Counted from the first letter of the stretch, positions 7,984 to 16,109 are shown. The stretch: 19,311 nt of DNA from Thermoplasmata archaeon (GCA_021797955.1 JAJZYV010000008.1:1-19311), one strand, 5' to 3'. Notes: generated from the sequence alone by a model not told the origin. Numbers and translations are program-made.

Positions 7984-8001
7984 GATATTTATACATCCAC
8001 T

Positions 8002-10164
8002 ATGAACAAGAAAATACTATCAGTTGTAGTGGCTGTAGTGGTAGTTGCCTCTGGATTAGGGATTTTTCTGGGTTATGAGTATACTCACAAATCCAGCACA
8101 AATCTTCCAGCGATGAAGGTTACTGCCTTGTCGCCACTGAATGCCTTAAGCACGTACCAAACGGGAGTCATACTTTCCAATATGAAAGCCCTAGGGTTGC
8201 CGGTGTCCCTCGGCCAAGTAACTGGAGCCGGGTTGGGCGCTTGGACAACTCCAAATGCAACAGCTCAATTTGTGGATTTGGGATGGTTACCTGATTGGCC
8301 AGATCCAATCGCTCAACAATTGTTCCCAATGACAGACTACTCCAATGGGGGAGTATTCGGGGCTAACGAAGCATGGGCAACTAATGCGACACTCAACTCA
8401 TCCGCTGCTTTATCTGCAGCATTTAATTCAAACGTCTCCGCTCAGCAGAAGGAGTTCGTAAGTTTATATCACACATTCTACAACCAGTACAACTATATAT
8501 GGCTCCCAAACCCCTCAACATATTTCTTTGTTCAGCCATATATACAAAATTTCACTTACAACTCATATGAGGACTATTTCTACAATATGCTGTCCTATAA
8601 TATGAGTTACAATAAAAATGGTATCACCGCACCAACATCCAACAATCTGACAGATGTATCAGATGCAACTTCCCTGGCTGCGCCTGACTATTTGGATCCA
8701 TCCCACGGATTCTTTGTCCAAGATGGGCCATTATTTTCTTCAGTTTTCCAGCAGTTGTATGAGTTAAACGGTTCCAACATTAACCAGGTAGTCCCGGTTC
8801 TGGCAAAAGCATTGCCGACAACACCAGTAGGGGGCACCCCCTTCCAAAACTACAATATCACACTTCGTAATGGAATCTCTTTCAGCACAGGAACCCCAGT
8901 AAACGCATCAACGGTATGGTTCTCTCTATACAGAACAGTTGATATGGCACAAGGTGTTTCAGTTGCAAATTACGGAGGTATGTTGTTCAGCAGTTCAGCA
9001 TTCGCATCAACCGCGCCATACTCAGTTCCATTGGGATGGATTAAAGACATGATGCACGAGGCAAATGTTTCTACATCCTCTGGTATAGCATTCCCATACC
9101 CGACCGAATACTCAAGGTTTAATTTGTCAAACACAGAATATGCTGCAAACTATCTGGCAACTATGCTATCAAACTATGCTCCTTGGTCCAATGCAACCCA
9201 GGCAGCGTTAATATCATATGGAAATCAAGCAATTGCAGTTCCAGGATACAGCAGCAGTGCACACAAAAATGGTGCGCTTAACCTTACAATTAACTTAGGC
9301 CATCCATATCCATTTTTCTGCAAAGATATAGCAGAATGGTGGGGAAACATTGCTGACCCAATATTCTTGGACGCTCATAACGGAGTTACTGCCGGTTCAT
9401 TCAATAACTACACTGATTTAAACGGAATGCCAGGAACAGGACCATATCAAATTTCCAAGGTGGCATCAACATTAACCAGTGTAACATTATCAAAGGTCAG
9501 TAATTATTGGGGAAACAAATACTGGAACTCTGCAGCAGGAAAGGCAGTTGGAAACTTCCCGAACATTTCCCAACCAGCACACATAAAAACAGTAGTGATA
9601 GACTATTGCGTTGATCACTCAGGAAGAGTTTCTGGATTCACTGGGAACACTTACCAGATGTCTGTTGTGAGTTCTTCATATATTGGTTCAATCACAGGTT
9701 CAGCTAATTACAAAACACTTCCATTGAACTCATATTTCAAAAACGAGGGCTCAATCCCTGCAGTATTCTACGTGTCAATGAATAATCACAGGTTTCCAAC
9801 GAATCTGTTGAAATTCAGGGAAGCGATGTGGTATGCAATCAATCAAACAGCTCTGGACTCAACTTTTTATGTGAACGGAACGTATCTGGCCCAGAATTAC
9901 ATAGGACCTGCTTCACCAAATTTCAAGGGTCTGTATGATAATGCAACAAAAGGCCTTGCCCCAGAAACATACAATGTAAAGAAAGCAGAGTACTATCTAA
10001 ATCTGGCAGGAATAGAAGGTCATTTCTATGTTACACTTCCAAATGGCACAGTGCTAGGAGATTCATCTTTAGACAAGGGAATAACACTTTTCAATCTCCC
10101 AGGAATGGTAACTATAACTGATCTATTGGAAACCTTATTTACAGCATCTATAAGGCTTCACTAA
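8002..10164 (+). CDS. ABC transporter substrate-binding protein, family 5 (peptide/oligopeptide), apparently circularly permuted
   Basis: Extracellular peptide-binding component of the importer encoded downstream; 720 residues. Residues 1-30 are a signal anchor (Lys-Lys, then a Val/Ala/Gly-rich helix), followed by Thr/Ser/Asn-rich surface-protein composition. The order of the family's landmarks is wrong. Residues ~38-200 carry what is normally the C-terminal segment (KALGLPVSLGQV, then GWLPDWPDP at 94-102, ending FVQPYI..DYFYNML). Only then come the normal mature N-terminus (AAPDYLDP, 227-233), VVPVLAKAL, LRNGISFSTGTP (288-299), GTGPYQIS (478-485), FREAMWYAIN (605-614) and KKAEYYLNLAGI (660-671). 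The protein stops ~50 residues later, where the C-terminal segment should begin. The frame is unbroken, with an intact promoter, so it may be functional. A recombined pseudogene or assembly artefact remains possible. Confidence 0.88.
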   Translation: MNKKILSVVVAVVVVASGLGIFLGYEYTHKSSTNLPAMKVTALSPLNALSTYQTGVILSNMKALGLPVSLGQVTGAGLGAWTTPNATAQFVDLGWLPDWPDPIAQQLFPMTDYSNGGVFGANEAWATNATLNSSAALSAAFNSNVSAQQKEFVSLYHTFYNQYNYIWLPNPSTYFFVQPYIQNFTYNSYEDYFYNMLSYNMSYNKNGITAPTSNNLTDVSDATSLAAPDYLDPSHGFFVQDGPLFSSVFQQLYELNGSNINQVVPVLAKALPTTPVGGTPFQNYNITLRNGISFSTGTPVNASTVWFSLYRTVDMAQGVSVANYGGMLFSSSAFASTAPYSVPLGWIKDMMHEANVSTSSGIAFPYPTEYSRFNLSNTEYAANYLATMLSNYAPWSNATQAALISYGNQAIAVPGYSSSAHKNGALNLTINLGHPYPFFCKDIAEWWGNIADPIFLDAHNGVTAGSFNNYTDLNGMPGTGPYQISKVASTLTSVTLSKVSNYWGNKYWNSAAGKAVGNFPNISQPAHIKTVVIDYCVDHSGRVSGFTGNTYQMSVVSSSYIGSITGSANYKTLPLNSYFKNEGSIPAVFYVSMNNHRFPTNLLKFREAMWYAINQTALDSTFYVNGTYLAQNYIGPASPNFKGLYDNATKGLAPETYNVKKAEYYLNLAGIEGHFYVTLPNGTVLGDSSLDKGITLFNLPGMVTITDLLETLFTASIRLH

Positions 10165-10182
10165 TATTTTTATTATTAAACA

Positions 10183-10190
10183 TTTTTTTT
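10183..10190 (+). terminator. T-tract terminator after the binding-protein gene
   Basis: A run of eight T lies about 20 nt after the stop codon inside an A/T-only stretch, with no strong hairpin. T-rich tracts terminate transcription in archaea, and this would separate the binding-protein message from the permease genes. Confidence 0.35.
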
Positions 10191-10672
10191 GATAAATTAC
10201 ATAAATTTTTTAGATATTTTTTCTTGAACAAGTTATGAGTATAAAAGAATATGGTTTTTATGGTAGGTCAAAAATAGTCCAAAGATCACTCGTTCTAGAT
10301 ATTGGATGACATAAAGTTAACATCTCTTTTGAAGATCTCCGTTTTGGAAAAATTCAAAATAATTATTGCCTAAAAATCGATTAGATATGTTCTATCACTT
10401 ATATGGAATACAACTCAAATTCTGATCTAAAAGGTAACAGTGTCCTTGCAGTTTTAAAGCCAATGGTCACTGTGGCAGTATAGATGGGAATCTTGAATAT
10501 CGATCTTTAATTAGTTCTCACCTCCATATCGAAAAATTCTAGCCTATTACCAAGAAATCGGTACATATTGAAAAAGTACACAATTTTTTCGATTTTTATA
10601 GGTAAATTCATGACGAAAAAGTCGCAATTCTTTCATTCAGAACTTGGCATTTACACGCAATCTTTTACAGAT

Positions 10673-10683
10673 CATTTTATGTA
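10673..10683 (+). promoter_or_regulatory. TATA-like box for the dppBCDF-like operon
   Basis: CATTTTATGTA is centred about 28 nt before ATG 10706, with no ribosome binding site before that ATG, consistent with a leaderless start of the permease operon. Confidence 0.4.
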
Positions 10684-10705
10684 GTACTATTGCCATTACA
10701 TCTGC

Positions 10706-11737
10706 ATGGACGCGAGAGCCATAGTGTTTGTTATTAGAAGATCAATTTATGCAATAATCACTTTGCTCATTCTGATCGTTTTGATTTTCAGCCTGATCCA
10801 TCTTATTGCTCCAAACCCATTCGCTCTTGCAAAAATATATAGCGGAGCCCCACATGCCACTAGAGCGGAGCTTTTGCCTATAATAAAGCAATATGGATTA
10901 AATCTCCCAGTATATGTCCAAATAGCTGACTACATCGGGCACGTTTTCACAGGTAATTTTGGCATGGATCCAGTTCACGATCAACCTGTAATAAAGTTAA
11001 TTGCAATATATCTCCCAAGAACTTTGGAATTTGTTGTGCCAGGAGTGATTTTATCAGTATTACTTGGTTTGTTCACGGGTGCATATGCGGCTTCTAAGAG
11101 AAGGAAGCCCGCTGATAATGTAGTAAAAGGAATCTATTTGTCTACTTGGTCTGTTCCTCCATTTCTTTTGGCGGCACTTTTCCAGTTATTCATAGCGTAT
11201 GACTTAAAACTTTTACCTGCAATAAACATGGCCAATCCAACTCTTGCTTCTCCGCCGAACGTGTTGGCTTTTCCGCTGCTAAACGCACTATGGGCCAGAG
11301 ATTGGGTTTACGTTGTGAGTCTTATTCATCACATGATTTTACCCACAATCACGGTCGCTGTCATTTCATTCGGTGTAATAACAAGACTGACCAGATCAAC
11401 AATGCTTGATGTAATGGAAACTGATTATTTCAGGTTAACACTGATGAAAGGAATTGCAAGACGAAAGGCAATATATGGAGTAGCTTTGAGGAATGCATCC
11501 ATTCCATTAGTGACCTATATCGTCCTGGCTTTGGCCTATTCTTTTGCAGGCGCGGTTATTATTGAAGATATTTTTGCCTACCATGGTATTGGTTTTTACA
11601 TTGTTAACTCTATAGACACTTTTGATTACCCGGGAATACTTGGAACAACAATAGTTATTGCAATTGCCATAATTGTAGCTAATTTCATAGCTGATATTCT
11701 TTATGGAGTGTTAGACCCAAGGGTGAGGCTGGAATGA
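10706..11737 (+). CDS. dppB: Peptide/oligopeptide ABC transporter permease, DppB type
   Basis: First membrane subunit of a family-5 peptide importer; 343 residues. After a short basic N-terminus the first membrane helix (~14-34) is followed by the long external loop typical of DppB/OppB, with the YGLNLPVYVQIADYIGHVFTGNFG block, then five more helices. PRTLEFVVPG and the cytoplasmic coupling (EAA) loop LMKGIARRKAIYGVALRNASIPLV, which contacts the ATPase subunits, are present. It ends with the family's YGVLDPRVRLE. The stop overlaps the next start (ATGA), so translation is coupled to the DppC gene. The gene begins an operon of four transporter genes and a small membrane protein. Confidence 0.93.
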   Translation: MDARAIVFVIRRSIYAIITLLILIVLIFSLIHLIAPNPFALAKIYSGAPHATRAELLPIIKQYGLNLPVYVQIADYIGHVFTGNFGMDPVHDQPVIKLIAIYLPRTLEFVVPGVILSVLLGLFTGAYAASKRRKPADNVVKGIYLSTWSVPPFLLAALFQLFIAYDLKLLPAINMANPTLASPPNVLAFPLLNALWARDWVYVVSLIHHMILPTITVAVISFGVITRLTRSTMLDVMETDYFRLTLMKGIARRKAIYGVALRNASIPLVTYIVLALAYSFAGAVIIEDIFAYHGIGFYIVNSIDTFDYPGILGTTIVIAIAIIVANFIADILYGVLDPRVRLE

Positions 11738-12666
11738 TAGAAGAAACGATAAGAGAAAAAAATGTAAGAGTGAAAAAGACAAAGGGTCAAGGCAGATTCG
11801 TTCAATGGTTGAAATTACTTATAAAGGACAAAAGCGCACTCTTTGGATTAATCATAGTAGTACTCTTTCTCGGATGGTCACTAATTCAAGGAATCCTCGA
11901 ATTCTTATTTGGGACTTCCGGTCCAGCTATTGCTCTTCTGCCACACAACCCTTTTAAATATAATCTAAGTGAAAATTTACGACCACCTTCTTTCAGATAT
12001 CCACTTGGCACAAACACATACGGTGAAGATATCCTATCAAGATTACTCTACTCTATGCCAAGAGATGCATTCGTTTCAATATTAGTCGTTTTCTCTGCCA
12101 TAGTATTTGGAGGTATAATAGGGGTAATCGCGGGTTACAAGGGAAAATACACTGATGAAGTCGCAATGAGAATAACTGATGCTTTTCTCTCCTTGCCCGC
12201 GTTAATTCTAGTAATAGCCCTATCCGTATTATTTAACGAATCTCTGTCAGGGGTACTACTTGCTTTATCAATAGTTTGGTGGCCTATTTATGCAAGATTC
12301 TTCAGGGCTCAAACACTTAAAATAAAGAATCTGGATTATGTTCAAGCTGCAAAATTAAATCATGTTTCATTCACAAGATTGTTCTTTAGGTATCTCTTCC
12401 TCAACTCGTTGGATCCTATAATTGCCTATGCAGCACTTGATTTCGGAAATGTAATTCTTACATACTCAACCCTTGCATTTTTGGGAATAGGCCTGGAGCC
12501 TCCGATCCCAGAACTGGGAGCAATGGCTTCACATGGTGTTGGGACTCTTCCAACAGGATGGTGGTTTGCCATATTCCCGGGATTGGCCATATTGATAATT
12601 GTAATCGGATTCGTATTGGTGGGAGATAGAATGCAGGACATAATATCAAACAGAATAAATTACTAG
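11734..12666 (+). CDS. dppC: Peptide/oligopeptide ABC transporter permease, DppC type
   Basis: Second membrane subunit, 310 residues. A basic cytoplasmic N-terminus (~1-35) with LLIKDKSALFGLIIVV leads into helix 1. The following segment RPPSFRYPLGTNTYGEDILSR is the DppC hallmark (PLGTDxxGRD in most members). Five further helices and the EAA loop (YVQAAKLNHVSFTRLFFRYLF) follow, ending with GDRMQDIISNRINY; most members have GDxLRDxLDP here, so the end is somewhat divergent. It starts within the dppB stop (ATGA) and stops directly before the next gene. Confidence 0.93.
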   Translation: MIEETIREKNVRVKKTKGQGRFVQWLKLLIKDKSALFGLIIVVLFLGWSLIQGILEFLFGTSGPAIALLPHNPFKYNLSENLRPPSFRYPLGTNTYGEDILSRLLYSMPRDAFVSILVVFSAIVFGGIIGVIAGYKGKYTDEVAMRITDAFLSLPALILVIALSVLFNESLSGVLLALSIVWWPIYARFFRAQTLKIKNLDYVQAAKLNHVSFTRLFFRYLFLNSLDPIIAYAALDFGNVILTYSTLAFLGIGLEPPIPELGAMASHGVGTLPTGWWFAIFPGLAILIIVIGFVLVGDRMQDIISNRINY

Positions 12667-12675
12667 GTGAGAACT

Positions 12676-13641
12676 TTGTTACTAAGCATTAAGAAGTTAA
12701 ATGTTACATACAACACGGTTGCCGGAAAATACAAGGTTATAGATAACCTCAATCTAGACATAGAGGAAGGAGAACTGATTTCACTGGTAGGAGAATCGGC
12801 ATCTGGAAAATCCACCTTAGGTCAGGTTATTTCAATGATGCTTCCACCGGTAGGTAAATCCGAAGGTGATGTACTCTTCAACGGACAAAACCTGGTCAAC
12901 ATATCTGAACGAGAAGCCACAAAGCTGAGAGGAACCAGCGTATTTATGATATTTCAGAATCCATTAAATAGTTTGAATCCTGTTAAAAAAGTAGGTAACC
13001 AATTAATTGAAGCTCTCAATATTCGTTATGAAAGAACCGGAAAAAGTGTAAGTGAAACTGAAGCTAGGAATGAAGTTATTGAAGCAATGACAAGCGTAAG
13101 GCTACCAGATCCTGAAAAGATTTTAAATAGATACCCACATGAACTTTCAGGTGGTCAGGTTCAAAGAATTGTAATTTGTATGGCACTGCTACTGCAACCC
13201 AAGCTACTCATAGCGGACGAGCCAACAACGGCTTTGGATGTTACCATTCAGGCTCAGGTTGTAAAATTATTGAAGGAACTCAACCATAAAACAAAAATGT
13301 CAATCTTATTTATCACGCATGACGTCGGACTTGCCTATGTTCTTTCAGATAAAATGTTAGTATTTTATGCAGGCAGGGTGATGGAAATGGGAAATACCAC
13401 AGATCTTGTAAGTAACCCGAAACATCCTTATACAACAGGCTTACTTGCGAGTATACCTTCAGCACCAAAACAAAATGGCAGGTTGTATTCAATTCCAGGT
13501 TCACCGCCGTCTTATCTCAATTTACCAAGTGGTTGCAAATTTAGCCCCAGATGTAAGTCAGTTTTCGCTAAATGCGAGGAATCAGAACCAGATTACACAG
13601 TAAATAAGGACAGGGAAATCAGGTGTTGGCTTTATGAGTGA
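12676..13641 (+). CDS. dppD: Peptide ABC transporter ATP-binding subunit, DppD type
   Basis: Cytoplasmic ATPase powering peptide import. Numbered from TTG 12676: Walker A GESASGKST (39-47), Q-loop FQNPLNSLNP, signature LSGGQVQR, Walker B LLIADEPTTALD, and the H-loop ITHD. The C-terminal extension (SGCKFSPRCKSVFAKC...CW) is the cysteine-bearing oligo_HPY region typical of DppD/OppD. The window offers two starts: GTG 12667, immediately after the dppC stop, and TTG 12676. GGTGA at 12666-12670 is a good ribosome binding site 5 nt before the TTG, and MLLSIKKLNVTY is the usual family N-terminus, so the TTG is preferred and the GTG is probably part of that site. It overlaps the next gene by 8 bp. 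Confidence 0.92.
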   Translation: MLLSIKKLNVTYNTVAGKYKVIDNLNLDIEEGELISLVGESASGKSTLGQVISMMLPPVGKSEGDVLFNGQNLVNISEREATKLRGTSVFMIFQNPLNSLNPVKKVGNQLIEALNIRYERTGKSVSETEARNEVIEAMTSVRLPDPEKILNRYPHELSGGQVQRIVICMALLLQPKLLIADEPTTALDVTIQAQVVKLLKELNHKTKMSILFITHDVGLAYVLSDKMLVFYAGRVMEMGNTTDLVSNPKHPYTTGLLASIPSAPKQNGRLYSIPGSPPSYLNLPSGCKFSPRCKSVFAKCEESEPDYTVNKDREIRCWLYE

Positions 13642-14641
13642 TATATATAAGTTTGAAAATATAAAAAAATATTATCTGGCAAGGAAGAGAGGACTCTTGG
13701 ATTCTCTTTTCAGAGTGCCAAAAATTTATGTGAGAGCACTAGACGATGTGACACTTTCCATACCGGAGGGAAAGGTGCTTGCGGTAGTAGGAGAAAGTGG
13801 TTCCGGTAAAACTACACTGGGTAAGATTTTAGTAACCTTGGAGAAGGCAACAGATGGTGTTCTGACCTTTAATGGTGTCGAGGTAAACAGAAAGAATCAA
13901 GCGAAGATCAGGAGGAATGTTGACATGGTATTCCAGAATCCTGCAACTTCATTAAATCCTAAGATGAAGGTTAAGGACATAGTGAAGGAATCAATTTTAA
14001 ATTTAACCCCGGACAATAGAAAGGCATTTGCAAGTGAAGCTAAATCTCTTGGCATTAGCATAGAAAAGCTGCAGGAAAAAAAGACCGAGGAGGCAATATC
14101 AACAGTGGGCCTGGCCTATGACGAAGTAAAGAATAAACAGGCAAGAGAAATGTCCGGGGGACAGGTGCAAAGAATTGCAATAGCAAGGAGCATAATTAAA
14201 CACCCAAATCTGTTAGTTCTCGATGAACCAACATCTGCTCTGGACGAATCCATTCAGGCTCAGGTTCTGAACATTCTCGTAGATATTCAGGAAAAATTCA
14301 AATTAACGTATGTTTTCATAACGCACAACATTCTTGTTGCAAAATATATCTCCGATTACATGATAGTTATGTATGCAGGAAAAATCTTTGAATACGGGAA
14401 AACTGAAGCGATACTCCAAAAACCTTTGCATCCATACACCAAATTGTTGTTAAGTTCAGTTCCAACAACTGAAACAAAGGATGTCAATCCACCAAAAGGT
14501 GATGTACCAAGTTTAATCAACTTGCCAACAGGATGCAGGTTCCATCCAAGATGCCCATTCGTAATGGAAAAATGTAAAGAAGCAGAGCCTCCAATACGTA
14601 AGAATGGGGATAACGAAGTAGCTTGCTGGTTATATGAATAA
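13634..14641 (+). CDS. dppF: Peptide ABC transporter ATP-binding subunit, DppF type
   Basis: Second ATPase of the importer, 335 residues. Walker A GESGSGKTT (53-61), Q-loop FQNPATSLNP, signature MSGGQVQR, Walker B LLVLDEPTSALD, H-loop ITHN (Asn where the partner has Asp), and the C-terminal SCYS-like region GCRFHPRCPFVMEKC...CW. Between Q-loop and signature there is a helical segment (NLTPDNRKAFASEAKS...) that looks longer than in the DppD partner. The ATG overlaps the end of dppD, and GGTG at 13622-13625 serves as ribosome binding site. The end overlaps the next gene by 8 bp, so that small protein is part of the same operon. Confidence 0.92.
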   Translation: MSDIYKFENIKKYYLARKRGLLDSLFRVPKIYVRALDDVTLSIPEGKVLAVVGESGSGKTTLGKILVTLEKATDGVLTFNGVEVNRKNQAKIRRNVDMVFQNPATSLNPKMKVKDIVKESILNLTPDNRKAFASEAKSLGISIEKLQEKKTEEAISTVGLAYDEVKNKQAREMSGGQVQRIAIARSIIKHPNLLVLDEPTSALDESIQAQVLNILVDIQEKFKLTYVFITHNILVAKYISDYMIVMYAGKIFEYGKTEAILQKPLHPYTKLLLSSVPTTETKDVNPPKGDVPSLINLPTGCRFHPRCPFVMEKCKEAEPPIRKNGDNEVACWLYE

Positions 14642-15065
14642 GTCCGGAATTGAAAAAACTACAATTAAAAGCTTAATCGCCCTTTTAATTTTTTCCTCTG
14701 TGCTGGAAATTAGAATTTCAAACCTATCCAACTATTTTATTTTCGTGCTTGCATGGTTAATCGTGACCGCTCTTTACGAATTTTATAAGTATTCATCCAA
14801 TTACATCATTGGAGACAAGGGAGTAACAATAAAGACATTAATGAAGGAAAATCTGATTCCATACGGATCACTAGTTGATGTATTTCTCGTTAACGGCTTT
14901 CTTCAGAAGAGGTTTGCACTCTCATCAGTGTATCTAGTAAAGCAGAACACAACCATCCCAATTAGGGATATCAAGAATGGGGAAGCTGTCCTGGGCGATA
15001 TCCAGATGAGAATAGGAAAAAGCCCCAATGTCAACGAATCAAAATTACAGGATGACTTAAGATAA
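14634..15065 (+). CDS. Small membrane protein with bPH_2 (DUF304)-like domain
   Basis: A 143-residue protein. Two hydrophobic helices (~13-25 and ~34-49) precede a soluble beta-rich part: YIIGDKGVTIKTL, LIPYGSLVDVFLVNGFLQKRF, SSVYLV and IPIRDIKNGEAVLGDI. This order of strands (Tyr-x-Ile-x-Asp-x-Gly-Val, then Ile-Pro-Tyr, then Ile..Ile..Asn-x-Glu) resembles the bacterial PH-like bPH_2/DUF304 domain that follows two helices in many small membrane proteins. The C-terminal ~15 residues are polar. It overlaps the dppF stop by 8 bp and is co-transcribed, but it is not a standard part of peptide importers. Function unknown; an accessory or assembly role at the membrane is only inferred from the operon. 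Confidence 0.65.
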   Translation: MNKSGIEKTTIKSLIALLIFSSVLEIRISNLSNYFIFVLAWLIVTALYEFYKYSSNYIIGDKGVTIKTLMKENLIPYGSLVDVFLVNGFLQKRFALSSVYLVKQNTTIPIRDIKNGEAVLGDIQMRIGKSPNVNESKLQDDLR

Positions 15066-15069
15066 AAGT

Positions 15070-15090
15070 GAAGTTGTGTAGGTTAACTTC
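15070..15090. repeat. Short perfect inverted repeat upstream of the FAH-family gene
   Basis: GAAGTT and AACTTC flank 9 bp, directly after the preceding stop codon and 27-47 bp before the ATG of the next gene. It could be a small hairpin or an operator overlapping the promoter; no convincing TATA box is seen nearby. Confidence 0.3.
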
Positions 15091-15116
15091 AATTAGCGAA
15101 ATGACTATTGGTATTA

Positions 15117-15974
15117 ATGAAATTCTGCAGTATTTTACAAAAATCCCAAGTGATTCCTGGAATTATGCATGATGAAAGAATTGTAACTTTCAATGAAATT
15201 GAGAAGGAGGCAGGATTCAATCTGCCTGATAATCTACTCGTGTTTATTGCAAATGAGACTTTTTATAAAAAATTGAAGATCTTTATGGAGAATAACATTT
15301 ACCACAAATTCAAAAATGCAATACAAATAGATCAGGTCAAATTTGCACCACCATTGACCAATCCAGAAAAAATATGGTGCATAGGCCTAAACTATCAGGA
15401 ACATGCACTCGATCTTGATGCGGTGATTCCCACGGAGCCCGCCAGTTTTATGAAACCAAATACCACCCTGATAGGCCATATGTCAAACATAGTCTTACCA
15501 AAGGGGTACGGTAGGATAACTGGAGAATCAGAAATGGCAATGATACTCGGGAAGACAGCAAGGAATGTCAGGGAAGAAAATGCTCTCGATCATCTGTTTG
15601 GAATAATGCCCGCCATAGATATGACTGCTTTGGACATTCTGCAAAAAAATCCCCGCTTTTTGACAAGGGCAAAAAGTTTTGATACGTTTCTCTCTACAGG
15701 ACCATTCATTTTCACAATGGATGAACTTGATGGTCTGGATAAAATAGAGGTATCTACAGTTAAAAATGGTAAGACAGTTCACAGGAATTTTGTATCCAGC
15801 ATGATGTTCGCACCAGAGAAGCTTATTTCATTTCACTCAAGTGTGTTTACTTTTAATCCGGGTGATATTATATTGTCCGGAACACCAGGAGCAGTCGAGA
15901 TAAATCCCGGAGATATAATTGAAGCAAGACTGAAAGTTAAAGGAATGCCTGTGTTGGCAAATCATGTTGTATAG
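15117..15974 (+). CDS. Fumarylacetoacetate hydrolase (FAH) family protein
   Basis: Metal-dependent enzyme of the FAH superfamily (acylpyruvate hydrolases, 2-oxo-hepta-ene-dioate isomerases, oxaloacetate decarboxylases). I choose ATG 15117 over TTG 15108. The 285-residue protein has a small N-terminal domain (1-75), then the conserved core: KIWCIGLNYQEHA (85-97), PASFMKPNTTLIG, GESEMAMILG with metal ligands Glu137 and Glu139, the third acid Asp168 in AIDMTALD, RAKSFDTFLSTGPF, and SGTPGAVEINPGD near the C-terminus. All three metal ligands and the Lys in the RxKxFD segment are present, so it should be active. Substrate cannot be predicted; the family is used in aromatic and amino-acid breakdown. 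It lies 51 bp after the peptide importer operon and may be partly read through from it. Confidence 0.9.
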   Translation: MKFCSILQKSQVIPGIMHDERIVTFNEIEKEAGFNLPDNLLVFIANETFYKKLKIFMENNIYHKFKNAIQIDQVKFAPPLTNPEKIWCIGLNYQEHALDLDAVIPTEPASFMKPNTTLIGHMSNIVLPKGYGRITGESEMAMILGKTARNVREENALDHLFGIMPAIDMTALDILQKNPRFLTRAKSFDTFLSTGPFIFTMDELDGLDKIEVSTVKNGKTVHRNFVSSMMFAPEKLISFHSSVFTFNPGDIILSGTPGAVEINPGDIIEARLKVKGMPVLANHVV

Positions 15975-16109
15975 GTTCTGAAATTGATTACAGAATAATT
16001 TTACCTGAGTTGAAAATGTTCTTGAGCCCATTCTTTACCAACCCTCTTTTTCAATATTCGTAAATTAAATTGAGAGATTTTTTTAGACGGAGAAAAAGAA
16101 AAGTGGAAC

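Larger units (their letters stand above)
10165..10705. other. Gene-free 541-bp stretch between binding protein and permease genes
   Basis: Only very short open frames occur here, for example ATG 10235 (24 codons) and ATG 10403 (26 codons); neither is recognisable or has clear expression signals. I see no transposase fragment, tRNA or terminal inverted repeats. The 5' end holds a T-tract and the 3' end a TATA-like box for the permease operon. In most such operons the binding-protein gene abuts the permease, so the size of this gap is unusual and may mark deleted or decayed sequence, perhaps linked to the rearrangement of the binding protein. Confidence 0.5.

Noticed and set aside
8002..10164. 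Explaining the odd domain order of the binding protein by a simple frameshift or C-terminal truncation
   Set aside because: A frameshift cannot move the GW..DWPDP segment to the N-terminus, and the full-length frame is uninterrupted.
10235..10309. 24-codon open frame (MSIKEYGFYGRSK...) as a transposase remnant
   Set aside because: Too short, no recognisable family, no continuation in other frames and no terminal inverted repeats.
10403..10483. 26-codon open frame in the gap before dppB
   Set aside because: No ribosome binding site, no conserved motif, and consistent with chance in AT-rich DNA.
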